From: Parabacteroides timonensis
Lineage (GTDB): Bacteria; Bacteroidota; Bacteroidia; Bacteroidales; Tannerellaceae
Direction of reading: 5' to 3'
DNA: 64,000 bases
Assembly: GCF_900128505.1 (NCBI RefSeq)
Contig: NZ_LT669941.1
Location: forward strand, 1,610,048-1,674,047
Shown here: in pieces, positions 10,131 to 19,263 of the stretch
Layout: every line of letters starts with the position of its first letter
Position numbering within the stretch: the stretch's first letter is position 1
Position numbers and translations under genes: made by a program
The notes under the pieces: generated by a model
What the model saw: the letters and a program-made list of their open reading frames with translations, nothing else
The model's database searches: none
What the model was told of the DNA's origin: nothing

Positions 10131-10145
10131 TCAAATAGTGTGCCA
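10131..10145 (-). promoter_or_regulatory. Sigma-54 promoter (-24/-12) of the MacB-type ATPase/permease operon
   Basis: On the minus strand TGGCACA-CTAT-TTGA: a good -24 box and a -12 box with A instead of C in TTGC. The predicted start site is near 10119, about 48 bp before the ATPase ATG. The 10072-10301 gap otherwise holds the two operators and the 10256-10285 hairpin. Confidence 0.7.
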
Positions 10146-10200
10146 AAAGTGATAATTAATTAATAGACAAACAACTAGAACAAAAGTTATTTTATCGATG

Positions 10201-10238
10201 TGTCAAAATATTAGACAGTAGTGTAAATTTATTAGACA
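10201..10238. promoter_or_regulatory. Paired 17-bp palindromic operators (upstream activator sites) of circuit 1
   Basis: TGTCAAAATATTAGACA (10201-10217) and TGTAAATTTATTAGACA (10222-10238), 21 bp apart start to start (two helical turns). The nearer site begins 55 bp beyond the -24 element, as at the other two targets. They are probably bound by the FIS-type HTH of the activator at 22173-23525. Confidence 0.75.
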
Positions 10239-10255
10239 GTAGCTTTTTGAGACGC

Positions 10256-10285
10256 AAGTACCCGACCTTCACAGGCCGGATACTT
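10256..10285 (-). terminator. Hairpin after the small lipoprotein gene
   Basis: On the minus strand AAGTATCCG / CGGGTACTT (one G-U pair) around the inner CCTGTGAAGG. It lies 17 bp past the stop codon of the gene ending at 10302. The T tract is poor, so termination strength is uncertain. Confidence 0.5.
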
Positions 10286-10301
10286 TCCAATATAGTACAT
10301 T

Positions 10302-10811
10302 TTAATTACTTGGTGTTATGGACACCGATTTCATGTCTGTATCAAACTCGTAATTAATGCTTGAGCCTAAATCAAAGTCGAAATCAAAATTCCCACCCTT
10401 TTTAGGGTCATAGTCAAAACGTTCGATCTTACTGACTGTCACCTTACCGGATTTCGAAACAGATAACGAATAAGAAATATCCGTTTTTCCGCTTCCGAAG
10501 CGGTAGAATGAAGGCAACAGTTTCCCACTCTTCTTGTCATCGATGATTTTATATGCAGCATTTTTGTCCTTTTCAAAGGCTGCCACAAACTCATCCAACA
10601 ATTTCTGATCGTTTGAGAAAGTAACCGTTTTGATGATCTTCTCCGTCTTTTTCGTCTCCCGGTTCTTGTTATAGATCACGTTCATATCGATCGTATCCAT
10701 GTTCTCGCACTTTTTCATAAGAGCATTCAGGGTTTCCTGTGCCTTCAAACCTTCCGTCATACATCCTGCTAAAAAGATTACACACAATAAAATAATTTTC
10801 TTTGCTTTCAT
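10302..10811 (-). CDS. Small secreted lipoprotein of unknown function (resembles DUF5024)
   Basis: A 169-residue protein with an N-terminal hydrophobic signal ending LAGC (candidate lipidated Cys17) and a following AQ that could also be a signal peptidase I site. The rest is charged, rich in Lys/Asp and without recognisable catalytic motifs. The pattern resembles small Bacteroidales lipoproteins grouped as DUF5024, but that is from memory and unsure. It is the last gene of a sigma factor/anti-sigma/lipoprotein unit (11923 to 10302), so it may be an output or sensor of that sigma system. Confidence 0.7.
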   Translation of the reverse strand: MKAKKIILLCVIFLAGCMTEGLKAQETLNALMKKCENMDTIDMNVIYNKNRETKKTEKIIKTVTFSNDQKLLDEFVAAFEKDKNAAYKIIDDKKSGKLLPSFYRFGSGKTDISYSLSVSKSGKVTVSKIERFDYDPKKGGNFDFDFDLGSSINYEFDTDMKSVSITPSN

Positions 10812-10841
10812 ACTGTTTTATCTGTTGATGATTAATATTGT

Positions 10842-11423
10842 TTATTCATTATATATGATCCACTTCATTTCCTGCCGGAAATACTTGTTCGGATTCTCTT
10901 TCAGGATTTTCCGGTAAGGATTAGTTGCATTCACTTCCCTTTCATGGAGGAACTTTTCTTTTTGGTTCACCTGATAGTCAACTTGTTCGGCCTGTTCCTG
11001 ATGAAGTTTTGCTTCGCGGAGCGTATATTCCAGTTCCGGTAATATTTTATCCATGTCAGTAATGCGGACACCGTTACGAACAATGTAACTCCCTTCGTAA
11101 GGATTGAATGGGTCCAGACGGTTATTTCCCCGGAAATAAGCCAGAAAGGCCAACAAAGAAGCGGCTACACAAGCGGCCGTCCACAACCATTTTTTCGCAA
11201 GAGGCTTCCGCGAGAAATGTCCGCTCCCTGTAACCGGTTTATTTAACTCATTTTTGATCCCTGTCTCAAAATAACCGAATACAGCCTGGTAAGATCGAAG
11301 TGCTTCCGGTACATCGGGACCGGCGAAGAAGGAATATAGTTCCTGTTCTTCTGCATTGGAGGTTTGCCCGTCAAAGAAACGCTCCAGCAAATATTCTATA
11401 TGTTCTTGTTTTTCTGTTTGCAT
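10842..11423 (-). CDS. Membrane-anchored anti-sigma factor (probable)
   Basis: About 193 residues: an acidic cytoplasmic N-terminus (EYLLERFFDGQTSNAEEQEL) like the sigma-binding part of anti-sigma factors, one membrane helix (WLWTAACVAASLLAFLAYF, about 75-95), then a short extracytoplasmic part with a long charged helix. No zinc-binding HxxxCxxC motif is visible. The ATG at 11423 lies 5 bp after the sigma gene; an in-frame GTG at 11432 would overlap the sigma stop codon (GTGA) and is an alternative start. The role rests mainly on its position directly after an ECF sigma gene. Confidence 0.75.
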   Translation of the reverse strand: MQTEKQEHIEYLLERFFDGQTSNAEEQELYSFFAGPDVPEALRSYQAVFGYFETGIKNELNKPVTGSGHFSRKPLAKKWLWTAACVAASLLAFLAYFRGNNRLDPFNPYEGSYIVRNGVRITDMDKILPELEYTLREAKLHQEQAEQVDYQVNQKEKFLHEREVNATNPYRKILKENPNKYFRQEMKWIIYNE

Positions 11424-11428
11424 AACTG

Positions 11429-11923
11429 TCACATCTTAAAAAATAATTCTTTAACTCGTCTTCTGGCACGTGAAAGGTTCATTCGTACCGCATCAGGCGT
11501 GCTCCCGGTGAGGGCGGCTATTTCTTCTACTTCGCATCCGTCTACATGTTTCATACGGAGAATTATCTGCTGAAGCCCGGGTAGCCGGTCGATAATACGC
11601 ATCACCTGGCTCACGTTGTCTTTTTGTTCCAGCTCAGTATAAGGAGTTACTCCGTCGCTGATAAATTCCGACTCGTTCAGTGTCTCTTTCTGCCGGAGTT
11701 GAAATGACTTCAAGCGGTTCAGACACAAATGCTTTGTTGTCTGCATGGCCAGGGCCTCAACGCTGTTATAGCGATCCAACTCTTCACGGATATACCAGAG
11801 CTTCAGGAAAACTTCCTGTATGACGTCTTCCACATCTTCCGGATCATCCAACAGACGATAGGCACAGCAGGTCAGCTTCTTCCGTAACGGTACCACTTCT
11901 ATTTTAAACTGTTCTTGTTCCAT
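11429..11923 (-). CDS. ECF RNA polymerase sigma factor
   Basis: A 164-residue protein with sigma-70 region 2 (YRLLDDPEDVEDVIQEVFLKLWYI, about 22-45) and region 4 (MKHVDGCEVEEIAALTGSTPDAVRMNLSRARRRVKELF, about 124-161). It is translationally coupled or nearly so to the membrane anti-sigma gene downstream. The sigma/anti-sigma/lipoprotein unit separates the MacB-type ATPase operon from the triple permease operon, so it may sense envelope state linked to these exporters; its targets are unknown. Confidence 0.93.
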   Translation of the reverse strand: MEQEQFKIEVVPLRKKLTCCAYRLLDDPEDVEDVIQEVFLKLWYIREELDRYNSVEALAMQTTKHLCLNRLKSFQLRQKETLNESEFISDGVTPYTELEQKDNVSQVMRIIDRLPGLQQIILRMKHVDGCEVEEIAALTGSTPDAVRMNLSRARRRVKELFFKM

Positions 11924-11988
11924 TCTACTATAAAGACAACTGAAAAAAAGGAATATAACATGACTTAATCGAAAAAATGCAATTTAAA

Positions 11989-12027
11989 TAAAAAAAGCAT
12001 CCTAACCTCACAGGAGGGGGATGCTTT
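11989..12027 (-). terminator. Intrinsic terminator of the TolC-HlyD-permease operon
   Basis: On the minus strand: stem AAGCATCC / GGATGCTT around the inner CCTGTGAGG, followed by seven T, starting 29 bp past the stop codon of the last permease gene. It belongs to the same hairpin family as 9302-9337 and 10256-10285. Confidence 0.85.
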
Positions 12028-12055
12028 CTGTTTTACAAAAGATATAAATATAGAG

Positions 12056-14434
12056 CTATTCGGCTTTCAAACTATCCACCGGATTTTCATTTGCCACATT
12101 CCATGCACGCACTAATACACAGCCTACAATAATCACATAGACAAACAACGCCGCACCGATAAAAATAAAGAAACTGAGGTGAATGCGTTCGGCAAATTTT
12201 TCCAGCCAACCCGATGCACTGATATAAGCAACAGCTACACCGATAGCAAGAGCCGGAATGGCGATATAGGAAATATCGCGCGAGATCATGCGAAGGATGC
12301 TGAGGGCTGTCGCACCATTTACCTTACGGATCGCTATTTCACGTCCACGACGGTTGGTTTCATCGGCTGTATATCCCAACAATCCGATAAGGGCGATAAT
12401 CAGGGTAACGATACCGCTGATAAAAATGGAGTCACGGAAATCACGGTCATCCTGATATTGACGGGCTAAATTCATCTTATAAACAGAAGCTTCAACCACT
12501 TTGTCAGGCATTGTTTCTGTGAGAATATCGTTGACTTTAGCCAGATTATCCGACGACATTTCATTCATCTTTATCAGGATATTTTCAGGAGTAGTAAGAC
12601 CCGACTTACCTTCGTAGAAGAAGACCGAAGCCCGGGTATCGGGGCCCTTAAGGGAACCTATACGGAAATCTTCAAAAACACCGCAGATAGTGAATACCTG
12701 ATTATCTCCGCTATGCTCGGAAATCATAACACCTTTACCAAGCGCACTACCTGTCCAACCGACTGTCTTCTCCATCAAGTCGACAAATTTACGACTGACC
12801 ATTATTTTATCCGCATTAGCCTCACCCGGACGGAAAGCTTGACCTTCGACAACGGGTATCTCCATCAACTCGAAATAATTATCGCCGACACTATACATAT
12901 CAGCTATATTGAACAAATCGCGATCATCTCCCGGTATGCGTACATTATTACCAGAGGGGTAACCGAAAGGTAACTCATAACAACTCGACACCATAGCCAC
13001 CTGAGGCAGACGGCGTAGTTCATCCATAGCACGTTCACGTTCCTGATTGCTCACACCACGAGTGTTACAAAAAATCAGGTTCTCGTAAGCATATCCGGGA
13101 TCACTTGAAATCATTGAATTATATTGACGGCTGATCGTAATCAACAAAGCCACCAGATAAGCCGTAGCCACGAATTGCACGAAAAGCAGACACAGTTTCC
13201 AGTAACGTTTCGACTCTTTTACACTGCGAAAAGCCGAAGCTACGGGAATACGCAGGAAAAGCCAGGTCGGTACAAGACAAGTCACTCCGAATACCAATAC
13301 ACAAATACCCAGCAGGATCATCAATGTAGGTGCCGTGAACAAAGCCGACAAAGAAGCCGACAGCAATTCTTCAACTTTCCCTTTGAAAAGAATAATCAGG
13401 AAAGCGCCCAGCAACAAAGCCAGCAACAAATGTAACAGTGATTCGGAAAGGATCATCCCGAGTATATTTTTACCGGATGCGCCATAGCATTTATGCACGG
13501 CAACCTCTTTGGTACGTCCTATCAGGGTAGAGATAACCACCAGGATATAGTTTAATACAGCTATGACAATAAGTATTACAGCGAGCAAAAGCAACATGTT
13601 GTTCATGTCTTTCACATCTTTGTTATTATTATGGATATCCTGTAACGGAGAGACAGTATAGAACAGGTCGACACCTGCTTTCTTCAAAGCTTCCATATCC
13701 TGGTTACGTTCCTGCATACGGCGAAGGGCCGGTGCTATCGATTCCGGATCGGTACCCGGAACCAGTTTCACATAAGCAATATAACGGTCGTTACCCAACC
13801 AGTTGGTGGTACTCCATTCGGGCATACCAGCCAATGAACCCAGGGCATCGTAATGCAAATGGCTATTTTCAGGAATATCTTCAAACACGCCACCGATAGT
13901 CTGCGGGGCATTACGGTTGGCATCACGCACAAAGGTTTTACCAACGACATTGCCTACGCCCCCCATCTTTTCCGCCAGCGAGCGGGAGATCATAACATAG
14001 CCGGGGCGGGCCAGGACATCTTTCGGGTTACCTATTAATATCGGACGAGGAAAAATATCGAAAAAGCTGGTATCGGCCAGCAGGATGGTGGCGGTGTAAT
14101 ATTGCTTTTCGGGCGTCATAATCAGTTCGCCGGTTGCACCGATACGGGTGTAGCGGGTAGCATGTTCCACCTCTGGGATCTCGGCTTTCATGCCCGGAGC
14201 GATAGCACCGCTCACCTGCCCCCAGGTATCTTTCTTCCCGTCTTTGTTCAAACCGGACTTAACCAGGAAGATACGTTCGTTGTCAGGGTAAAAATTATCG
14301 TACGAACGCTCGAAACATACCTTTGCTATCAGTACCAAACCCATTGCCAGACCGACAGCCAAGGCTAAAATTTTGATTCCATTGTTCCTCCCTTTCTTAA
14401 AGAGCGAACGGAGTGCCATCTGAAAATTCTTCAT
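12056..14434 (-). CDS. FtsX/MacB-type ABC permease, third tandem copy
   Basis: About 792 residues from the ATG at 14434 (MKNFQMALRSLFKKGR). The frame stays open 57 codons further upstream, but only inside the preceding gene and without family resemblance, so I reject that start. Architecture: N-terminal helix, large periplasmic MacB-type domain, three helices with TKEVAVHKCYGASGKNI, a second periplasmic part, and a last FtsX repeat with GREIAIRKVNGATALSI. It is the last of three tandem copies sharing FKKGRxNxIKI and SYDNFYP near the N-terminus. No ATPase gene lies in this operon. Confidence 0.92.
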   Translation of the reverse strand: MKNFQMALRSLFKKGRNNGIKILALAVGLAMGLVLIAKVCFERSYDNFYPDNERIFLVKSGLNKDGKKDTWGQVSGAIAPGMKAEIPEVEHATRYTRIGATGELIMTPEKQYYTATILLADTSFFDIFPRPILIGNPKDVLARPGYVMISRSLAEKMGGVGNVVGKTFVRDANRNAPQTIGGVFEDIPENSHLHYDALGSLAGMPEWSTTNWLGNDRYIAYVKLVPGTDPESIAPALRRMQERNQDMEALKKAGVDLFYTVSPLQDIHNNNKDVKDMNNMLLLLAVILIVIAVLNYILVVISTLIGRTKEVAVHKCYGASGKNILGMILSESLLHLLLALLLGAFLIILFKGKVEELLSASLSALFTAPTLMILLGICVLVFGVTCLVPTWLFLRIPVASAFRSVKESKRYWKLCLLFVQFVATAYLVALLITISRQYNSMISSDPGYAYENLIFCNTRGVSNQERERAMDELRRLPQVAMVSSCYELPFGYPSGNNVRIPGDDRDLFNIADMYSVGDNYFELMEIPVVEGQAFRPGEANADKIMVSRKFVDLMEKTVGWTGSALGKGVMISEHSGDNQVFTICGVFEDFRIGSLKGPDTRASVFFYEGKSGLTTPENILIKMNEMSSDNLAKVNDILTETMPDKVVEASVYKMNLARQYQDDRDFRDSIFISGIVTLIIALIGLLGYTADETNRRGREIAIRKVNGATALSILRMISRDISYIAIPALAIGVAVAYISASGWLEKFAERIHLSFFIFIGAALFVYVIIVGCVLVRAWNVANENPVDSLKAE

Positions 14435-14451
14435 ATCTATTCTATCTGTTT

Positions 14452-16827
14452 TTATTCTGATTTCAAACTTTCCACCGGGTTGGATACAGCGACCATCCAT
14501 GTTCGATATACAACCGTTGTCAGGATAAGGAAGAGAACCACCATTACGCCTATCGACAGCAATCCGACATTGAGCGATATCTTTTCTGCAAATTGCTGCA
14601 ACCATTTTTCACCGGCAAAATAAGATGTTCCGGCACCCAGCAAAAGAGCCGGAAGGGCCATCCAGGCCACATCGGATGCGATCAGAACAAGAATATTCTT
14701 TTCTGTCGCACCATTGATCTTACGAACAGCTATTTCTTTTCCGCGCCGGTTGGTTTCATCATTGATATATCCGATCAGCCCGATCAGCGTAATGATAAGG
14801 GTAACGATACCGCCCAGCATAACCGCATTACGGAACAGACGCGAAGAGTTATACATATTGGTCATGCTCACATTGTATGACGACACAGGTATTTCCTTGT
14901 CCGGCAATATGGCTTTGATGGTTTCGTCGAGCTGCGTCATATTCTCCTGTGTCATTTTATTCAGTTTGATGACCAGCGTATTGTTCGGACGGCTGCTATA
15001 AAATAATGCCGAAGGCCCCATCAGTTCGCTACCGATAGCCCCGATACGGATATCTTCGTACACACCAGCCACCTCAAAATCATTGGGCGTGCCATGGCCG
15101 CTCACATATATCTTCTTTCCTACCACACCATCTTTCCAGTCGAGAGCCAATGCCAGTTTGTCGGCCATCATCCGGCTGACCATCACCACGCGGGAAGAGT
15201 CGGAATAGGAATTATCGAATGCTTTTCCCTGAATAACGGACATCTCCATCAGAGAGATATAATTGGCATTCGCCCCGTAAAGGTCGCTGAAATGAAGCAC
15301 GCTCTCATTTGTACCCGGACGAAAAACCATATCTCCCGATCCGCTGAAAGCCGGCAAGCTGCTGCAGGTAGATACGTCCTCCACCTCCGGGAGTTTTTTA
15401 AGCTCGTCTATCAGGGCCCGGCGACTCGAACCCGGTACACCTTCCAGCCAGCAATAAGCCAGCCGGTCGTACTTATATCCCGGATTATCGTTCACCATCT
15501 TATTATACTGCAAGCCGATCACCACCAGCAGGCATACCAGGAAACCGACAGCCATGAACTGGATAAACAACAGCGCTTTCTTCCATGAACGGCGTGATTC
15601 CTTATAAGATCGGAACACGGACGCCACCGGTATCTTCGAAAACAACTGCGAAGGCAACAATCCTGCCACTAGGAAAACGATTACGCAAACGGCCACCAGC
15701 ATCAGGACGGTGTCGACCGTAAACAGCGACAGCAGCGATGCACTCAGCAATTCTTCCACCATCTCGCGCAGAGCCAGTATCAAGAGGGCGGATATTCCTA
15801 ATGAAACAAACAGGTTGAGGAAAGTTTCAGAAAAGATCATATCCGAGATATTCCATCCCGACGCTCCGTAACATTTATGTACGGCAATATCTTTCGAGCG
15901 GGTCACCAGCGACGAGATCACCAGTAATACATAATTCATAAGGGCAGCAAAAAGGATTGCAAACGCGATGGCAACCAGCATGACGGCCATCCGCTTCGTA
16001 GCCGGCGATTTGGCATAAAGCTCCTCGAGCGGACGGAGCATCAGGCTGTAATCGATTCCCTGCTCTTTCAACTGCGCGGAGTCGACATGACGGTCGAGCA
16101 TTTCGGCCATGGGCTGCAACAGATCCGCGGCATGAATACCGGATTGCAGGCGGACATAGGCGTTATAACTATCGCCGCCAAACCATTGATCGAGGTTCGA
16201 CCATCCCATAACCTTTTCGAAAGAAGCCAGCGAAACCAGTATATTATATTTCAGATGGGTATTGTCCGGCACTTCTTCAAACACTCCGCCGATCGTAAAG
16301 AGATGTCCCGGAAAAGAGGCTATTTCGAATGTCTGACCTACAACATCTTTTCCTCCGCCTATCTTTGCGGCTATCTTTTCGGACACAAGGGCATATAAAG
16401 GACGCGAAAGGGTTTCCTTTGCATTACCGGCCAGCACCTTACGGGGAAGGACATCGAAGAAGTACTCGTCTGCCATCACAAAATTGCCGGTGTACTTCGC
16501 CTTGTCGGATGTAGTAAAAATATACTCTCCTATTACATTGGCACAGGTAGCCGACTCCACACCCGGTATCTCGGCTTTCATACCCGGCGCAATACCACCA
16601 CTTACATGCGGATACCCTTCTATCTTCTTCTCTCCCAGGGATACATTTTCCTGTATGGCATAAACACGCTCCGATCCGGGATAAAAATTATCATAAGACA
16701 GTTCGAAACATACTTTGGCTATCAAAACCAATCCCATGGCCAGTCCTACACCTAATGAGACTATTTTAATCCCATTATGTCTTCCTTTCTTAAAAAGGGA
16801 ACGAAAAGCTACGTGTACATTGTTCAT
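14452..16827 (-). CDS. FtsX/MacB-type ABC permease, second tandem copy
   Basis: A 791-residue homologue of the neighbouring permeases. It starts MNNVHVAFRSLFKKGRHN and contains the double FtsX pattern (DIAVHKCYGASGWNISDM about residues 310-330; GKEIAVRKINGATEKNIL near the C-terminus). It is closer to the 16862-19240 copy than to the 12056-14434 copy, to judge from shared long blocks such as LLPSQLFxxIPVAxVFRSY. Spacing is 34 bp to the upstream gene and 17 bp to the next. It presumably works with the separately encoded ATPase at 9391-10071 (inference). Confidence 0.93.
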   Translation of the reverse strand: MNNVHVAFRSLFKKGRHNGIKIVSLGVGLAMGLVLIAKVCFELSYDNFYPGSERVYAIQENVSLGEKKIEGYPHVSGGIAPGMKAEIPGVESATCANVIGEYIFTTSDKAKYTGNFVMADEYFFDVLPRKVLAGNAKETLSRPLYALVSEKIAAKIGGGKDVVGQTFEIASFPGHLFTIGGVFEEVPDNTHLKYNILVSLASFEKVMGWSNLDQWFGGDSYNAYVRLQSGIHAADLLQPMAEMLDRHVDSAQLKEQGIDYSLMLRPLEELYAKSPATKRMAVMLVAIAFAILFAALMNYVLLVISSLVTRSKDIAVHKCYGASGWNISDMIFSETFLNLFVSLGISALLILALREMVEELLSASLLSLFTVDTVLMLVAVCVIVFLVAGLLPSQLFSKIPVASVFRSYKESRRSWKKALLFIQFMAVGFLVCLLVVIGLQYNKMVNDNPGYKYDRLAYCWLEGVPGSSRRALIDELKKLPEVEDVSTCSSLPAFSGSGDMVFRPGTNESVLHFSDLYGANANYISLMEMSVIQGKAFDNSYSDSSRVVMVSRMMADKLALALDWKDGVVGKKIYVSGHGTPNDFEVAGVYEDIRIGAIGSELMGPSALFYSSRPNNTLVIKLNKMTQENMTQLDETIKAILPDKEIPVSSYNVSMTNMYNSSRLFRNAVMLGGIVTLIITLIGLIGYINDETNRRGKEIAVRKINGATEKNILVLIASDVAWMALPALLLGAGTSYFAGEKWLQQFAEKISLNVGLLSIGVMVVLFLILTTVVYRTWMVAVSNPVESLKSE

Positions 16828-16861
16828 TGTGGTTGATTTATTCAGTTATTATCAAATAATT

Positions 16862-19240
16862 CTATTCCGATTTCAGGCTCATCACCGGGTTGGCATTCGC
16901 CACCAGCCAGGTACGGTAAATCACCGTGGCGAGGATAACCAGCAATACAGCTACGGAACCGGCGACGAACAGGCCCGCATTCATCGGGATCTTCTCCGAA
17001 AATTGCTGCAACCACTTTTCACCGGCGAACCATGAGGCGCCTGCACCGATCAGAATAGCCGGCAATGCCATCCATACGACGTCCGACGATATCAGACGGA
17101 GTATATCACGCTCGGTGGCCCCGTTGATTTTGCGTACGGCGATTTCTTTCCCTCGACGGTTCGTCTCGTCGTTGATGTAACCGATCAGGCCGATCAGGGC
17201 AATGATCAGGGTGATCAGGCCGCCGGCCATCACCGAGTCGCGGAAAATGCGCGAAGTATCGTAGAGCTTCGTGAGGCTGAAACGGTAATCAACAAGGTTG
17301 ATGTCGCGGTCGGGCAGAAATTCTTTTATTACATTATTTATATGGGCCAGATTCTGCGCATCCCTTTGATGGAATTTAATGACAAGGGTTTGCTCGGCTC
17401 TCTTACTGAAAAAGATGGCGGAGTTGAGCATACCTTCGTGATCGATCTGACCGATGCGTACATCGTCGTAAACGCCGACTACGGTGAAGGGATCTTCCGT
17501 ACCGTGACCGCCGATATCCAGCTTCTTGCCTACCACGCCGTCTTTCCATTCGAAGGCGTTGGCCAGTTCTGTGGCCATCTGGCGGCTCAGCATGACGAGT
17601 TGCATGGAGTCGGAGAAAGATTCGTCGAAGGCCTCTCCCTCTATTACCTTCATCTCCAACAGTGGGACGAAGTTGGCATTGGTTCCGTAAAGATCCTGGA
17701 AATGTGCCACGGCATCCTCCGTGCCGGGACGGTAGACGATATCGCCCGAACCGGCAAAGGCCGGCAATTCATAGCAGGTCGTAACATCTTCCACTTCGGG
17801 CTGCTTGCGGATTTCATCCATCAGCGCCTTGCGGGAGGATTGGGAAACGCCTTCCAGGTTGCAGAAAGCCAACCGCTCGTATGAGTATCCGGGATTCTCA
17901 TTCACCATGAAACTATACTGCCAGCCAATAACGATCAACAAGCATACAAGGAAACCTACCGCAACAAACTGGATGAACAATAAGGCTTTCTTCCACGTCC
18001 GCCGGGAGTTGGTGTACGAACGGAATACCAACGCCACAGGAATCCTGGCGAACAGTTGCGAAGGCAACAGGCCGGCAACCAGAAACACCAATACGCAGAC
18101 GCCGAACAGGATCATCAGTGTGTCGGGCGTGAAAAGCGACGCCAGTGAAGTGCCCAACAGTTCTTCCACGATCCGGCGGAAACCGAACACGAGGAGTGTG
18201 GAAAGGACAACGGATATCAACAGATTGAGAAATGTCTCCGAGAAGATCATGTCGGTGATGTTCCAGCCTGTCGCACCGTAACATTTATGGATTGCCACAT
18301 CCTTCGAGCGGGTCACCATCGAAGAGATGACCAGCAGCACATAGTTCATCAGGGCGGCAAAAAGAGTGGCGAAAGCGATGGCGGTCAGCATCACGGCCAT
18401 ACGCTTGGTGGCCGGTGAGCTTGCGTAGAGCTCGCCTAAGGGGCGCAGGAAGATACTGTACGTGATGCCCTGCTCCTTTAGTTTCTCCGAATCGACATGA
18501 CGGTCGAGCATTTCGGCCATAGGTTGCAGCATATCTCTTGACTTCAGACCGGGTTGCAGGAGAACGTAAGCGTTGTAGCTGTCGCCGCCCAACCATTGAT
18601 CTTCCTTCGTCCATCCGGCGATGGCTTTGAAGGAAGAAAGGGAAACAAGCACATCGTAATAAAGATGCGTATTCTTCGGAACATCCTTAAACACGCCACC
18701 GACGGTGATCTGAACGCCAGGGAATGTTTCCACTTCAAAAGTCTTGCCGATCACGTCTGCTCCGTCGGGAGCGATCTTGTCGGCCAGTTCTTTCGAAACA
18801 AGGGCATAAAGGGGGCGTGAAAGTGTCTCCCTGGCATCACCGCCTAGCATTTCGCGGGGTAGTACATCGTAAAAGCAGGAGTCGGCCATCAGGAAAGTAG
18901 CCGTATACTTCTTCTTGTCGGGCGTTTTCATTACCAACTCCCCCATTTTATCACAACGGGTAGCCGCTTCCACACCGGGGATCTCGGCTTTCATACCGGG
19001 GGCTATACCACCGCTGACGTGGGGGTAGCCGTCATGGCTCTTCCCCCCTATGCCAAAGTTCTCCTGGATAGCAAAAATGCGGTCGGACTCGGGGTAGAAG
19101 TTATCATACGACAACTCGAAGCAAACCTTTGCTATCAAAACCAATCCCATAGCGAGTCCGACGCCCAGCGACAGGATCTTAATATCATTATGTCTGCCCT
19201 TCTTAAAAAGGCCCCGGATTGCTATGCGGATGTTCTTCAT
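16862..19240 (-). CDS. FtsX/MacB-type ABC permease, first tandem copy
   Basis: A 792-residue permease with the same layout as its two downstream relatives: helix near residues 20-40, periplasmic MacB-type domain, FtsX segment around DVAIHKCYGATGWNITDM, second periplasmic domain and C-terminal FtsX repeat with GKEIAVRKINGATERDIL. It follows the HlyD adaptor by 23 bp. Its wobble positions look noticeably more GC-rich than those of the other two copies, which may mean that the three have different histories. Function by family: mechanotransmission permease of a tripartite exporter. Confidence 0.93.
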   Translation of the reverse strand: MKNIRIAIRGLFKKGRHNDIKILSLGVGLAMGLVLIAKVCFELSYDNFYPESDRIFAIQENFGIGGKSHDGYPHVSGGIAPGMKAEIPGVEAATRCDKMGELVMKTPDKKKYTATFLMADSCFYDVLPREMLGGDARETLSRPLYALVSKELADKIAPDGADVIGKTFEVETFPGVQITVGGVFKDVPKNTHLYYDVLVSLSSFKAIAGWTKEDQWLGGDSYNAYVLLQPGLKSRDMLQPMAEMLDRHVDSEKLKEQGITYSIFLRPLGELYASSPATKRMAVMLTAIAFATLFAALMNYVLLVISSMVTRSKDVAIHKCYGATGWNITDMIFSETFLNLLISVVLSTLLVFGFRRIVEELLGTSLASLFTPDTLMILFGVCVLVFLVAGLLPSQLFARIPVALVFRSYTNSRRTWKKALLFIQFVAVGFLVCLLIVIGWQYSFMVNENPGYSYERLAFCNLEGVSQSSRKALMDEIRKQPEVEDVTTCYELPAFAGSGDIVYRPGTEDAVAHFQDLYGTNANFVPLLEMKVIEGEAFDESFSDSMQLVMLSRQMATELANAFEWKDGVVGKKLDIGGHGTEDPFTVVGVYDDVRIGQIDHEGMLNSAIFFSKRAEQTLVIKFHQRDAQNLAHINNVIKEFLPDRDINLVDYRFSLTKLYDTSRIFRDSVMAGGLITLIIALIGLIGYINDETNRRGKEIAVRKINGATERDILRLISSDVVWMALPAILIGAGASWFAGEKWLQQFSEKIPMNAGLFVAGSVAVLLVILATVIYRTWLVANANPVMSLKSE

Positions 19241-19263
19241 TATAATGGGTTTATTTAATTCAG

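Noticed and set aside
14435..14605. Extended N-terminus of the third permease
   Set aside because: The extra 57 codons lie inside the preceding permease gene and lack any family similarity; the paralogues start with the same M-x-x-x-x-A-x-R-x-L-F-K-K-G-R pattern found at the ATG at 14434.
12179..18820. Several plus-strand open frames over the permease genes
   Set aside because: They are antisense shadows of clearly coding minus-strand permeases, with Gln/His/Arg-rich nonsense composition.
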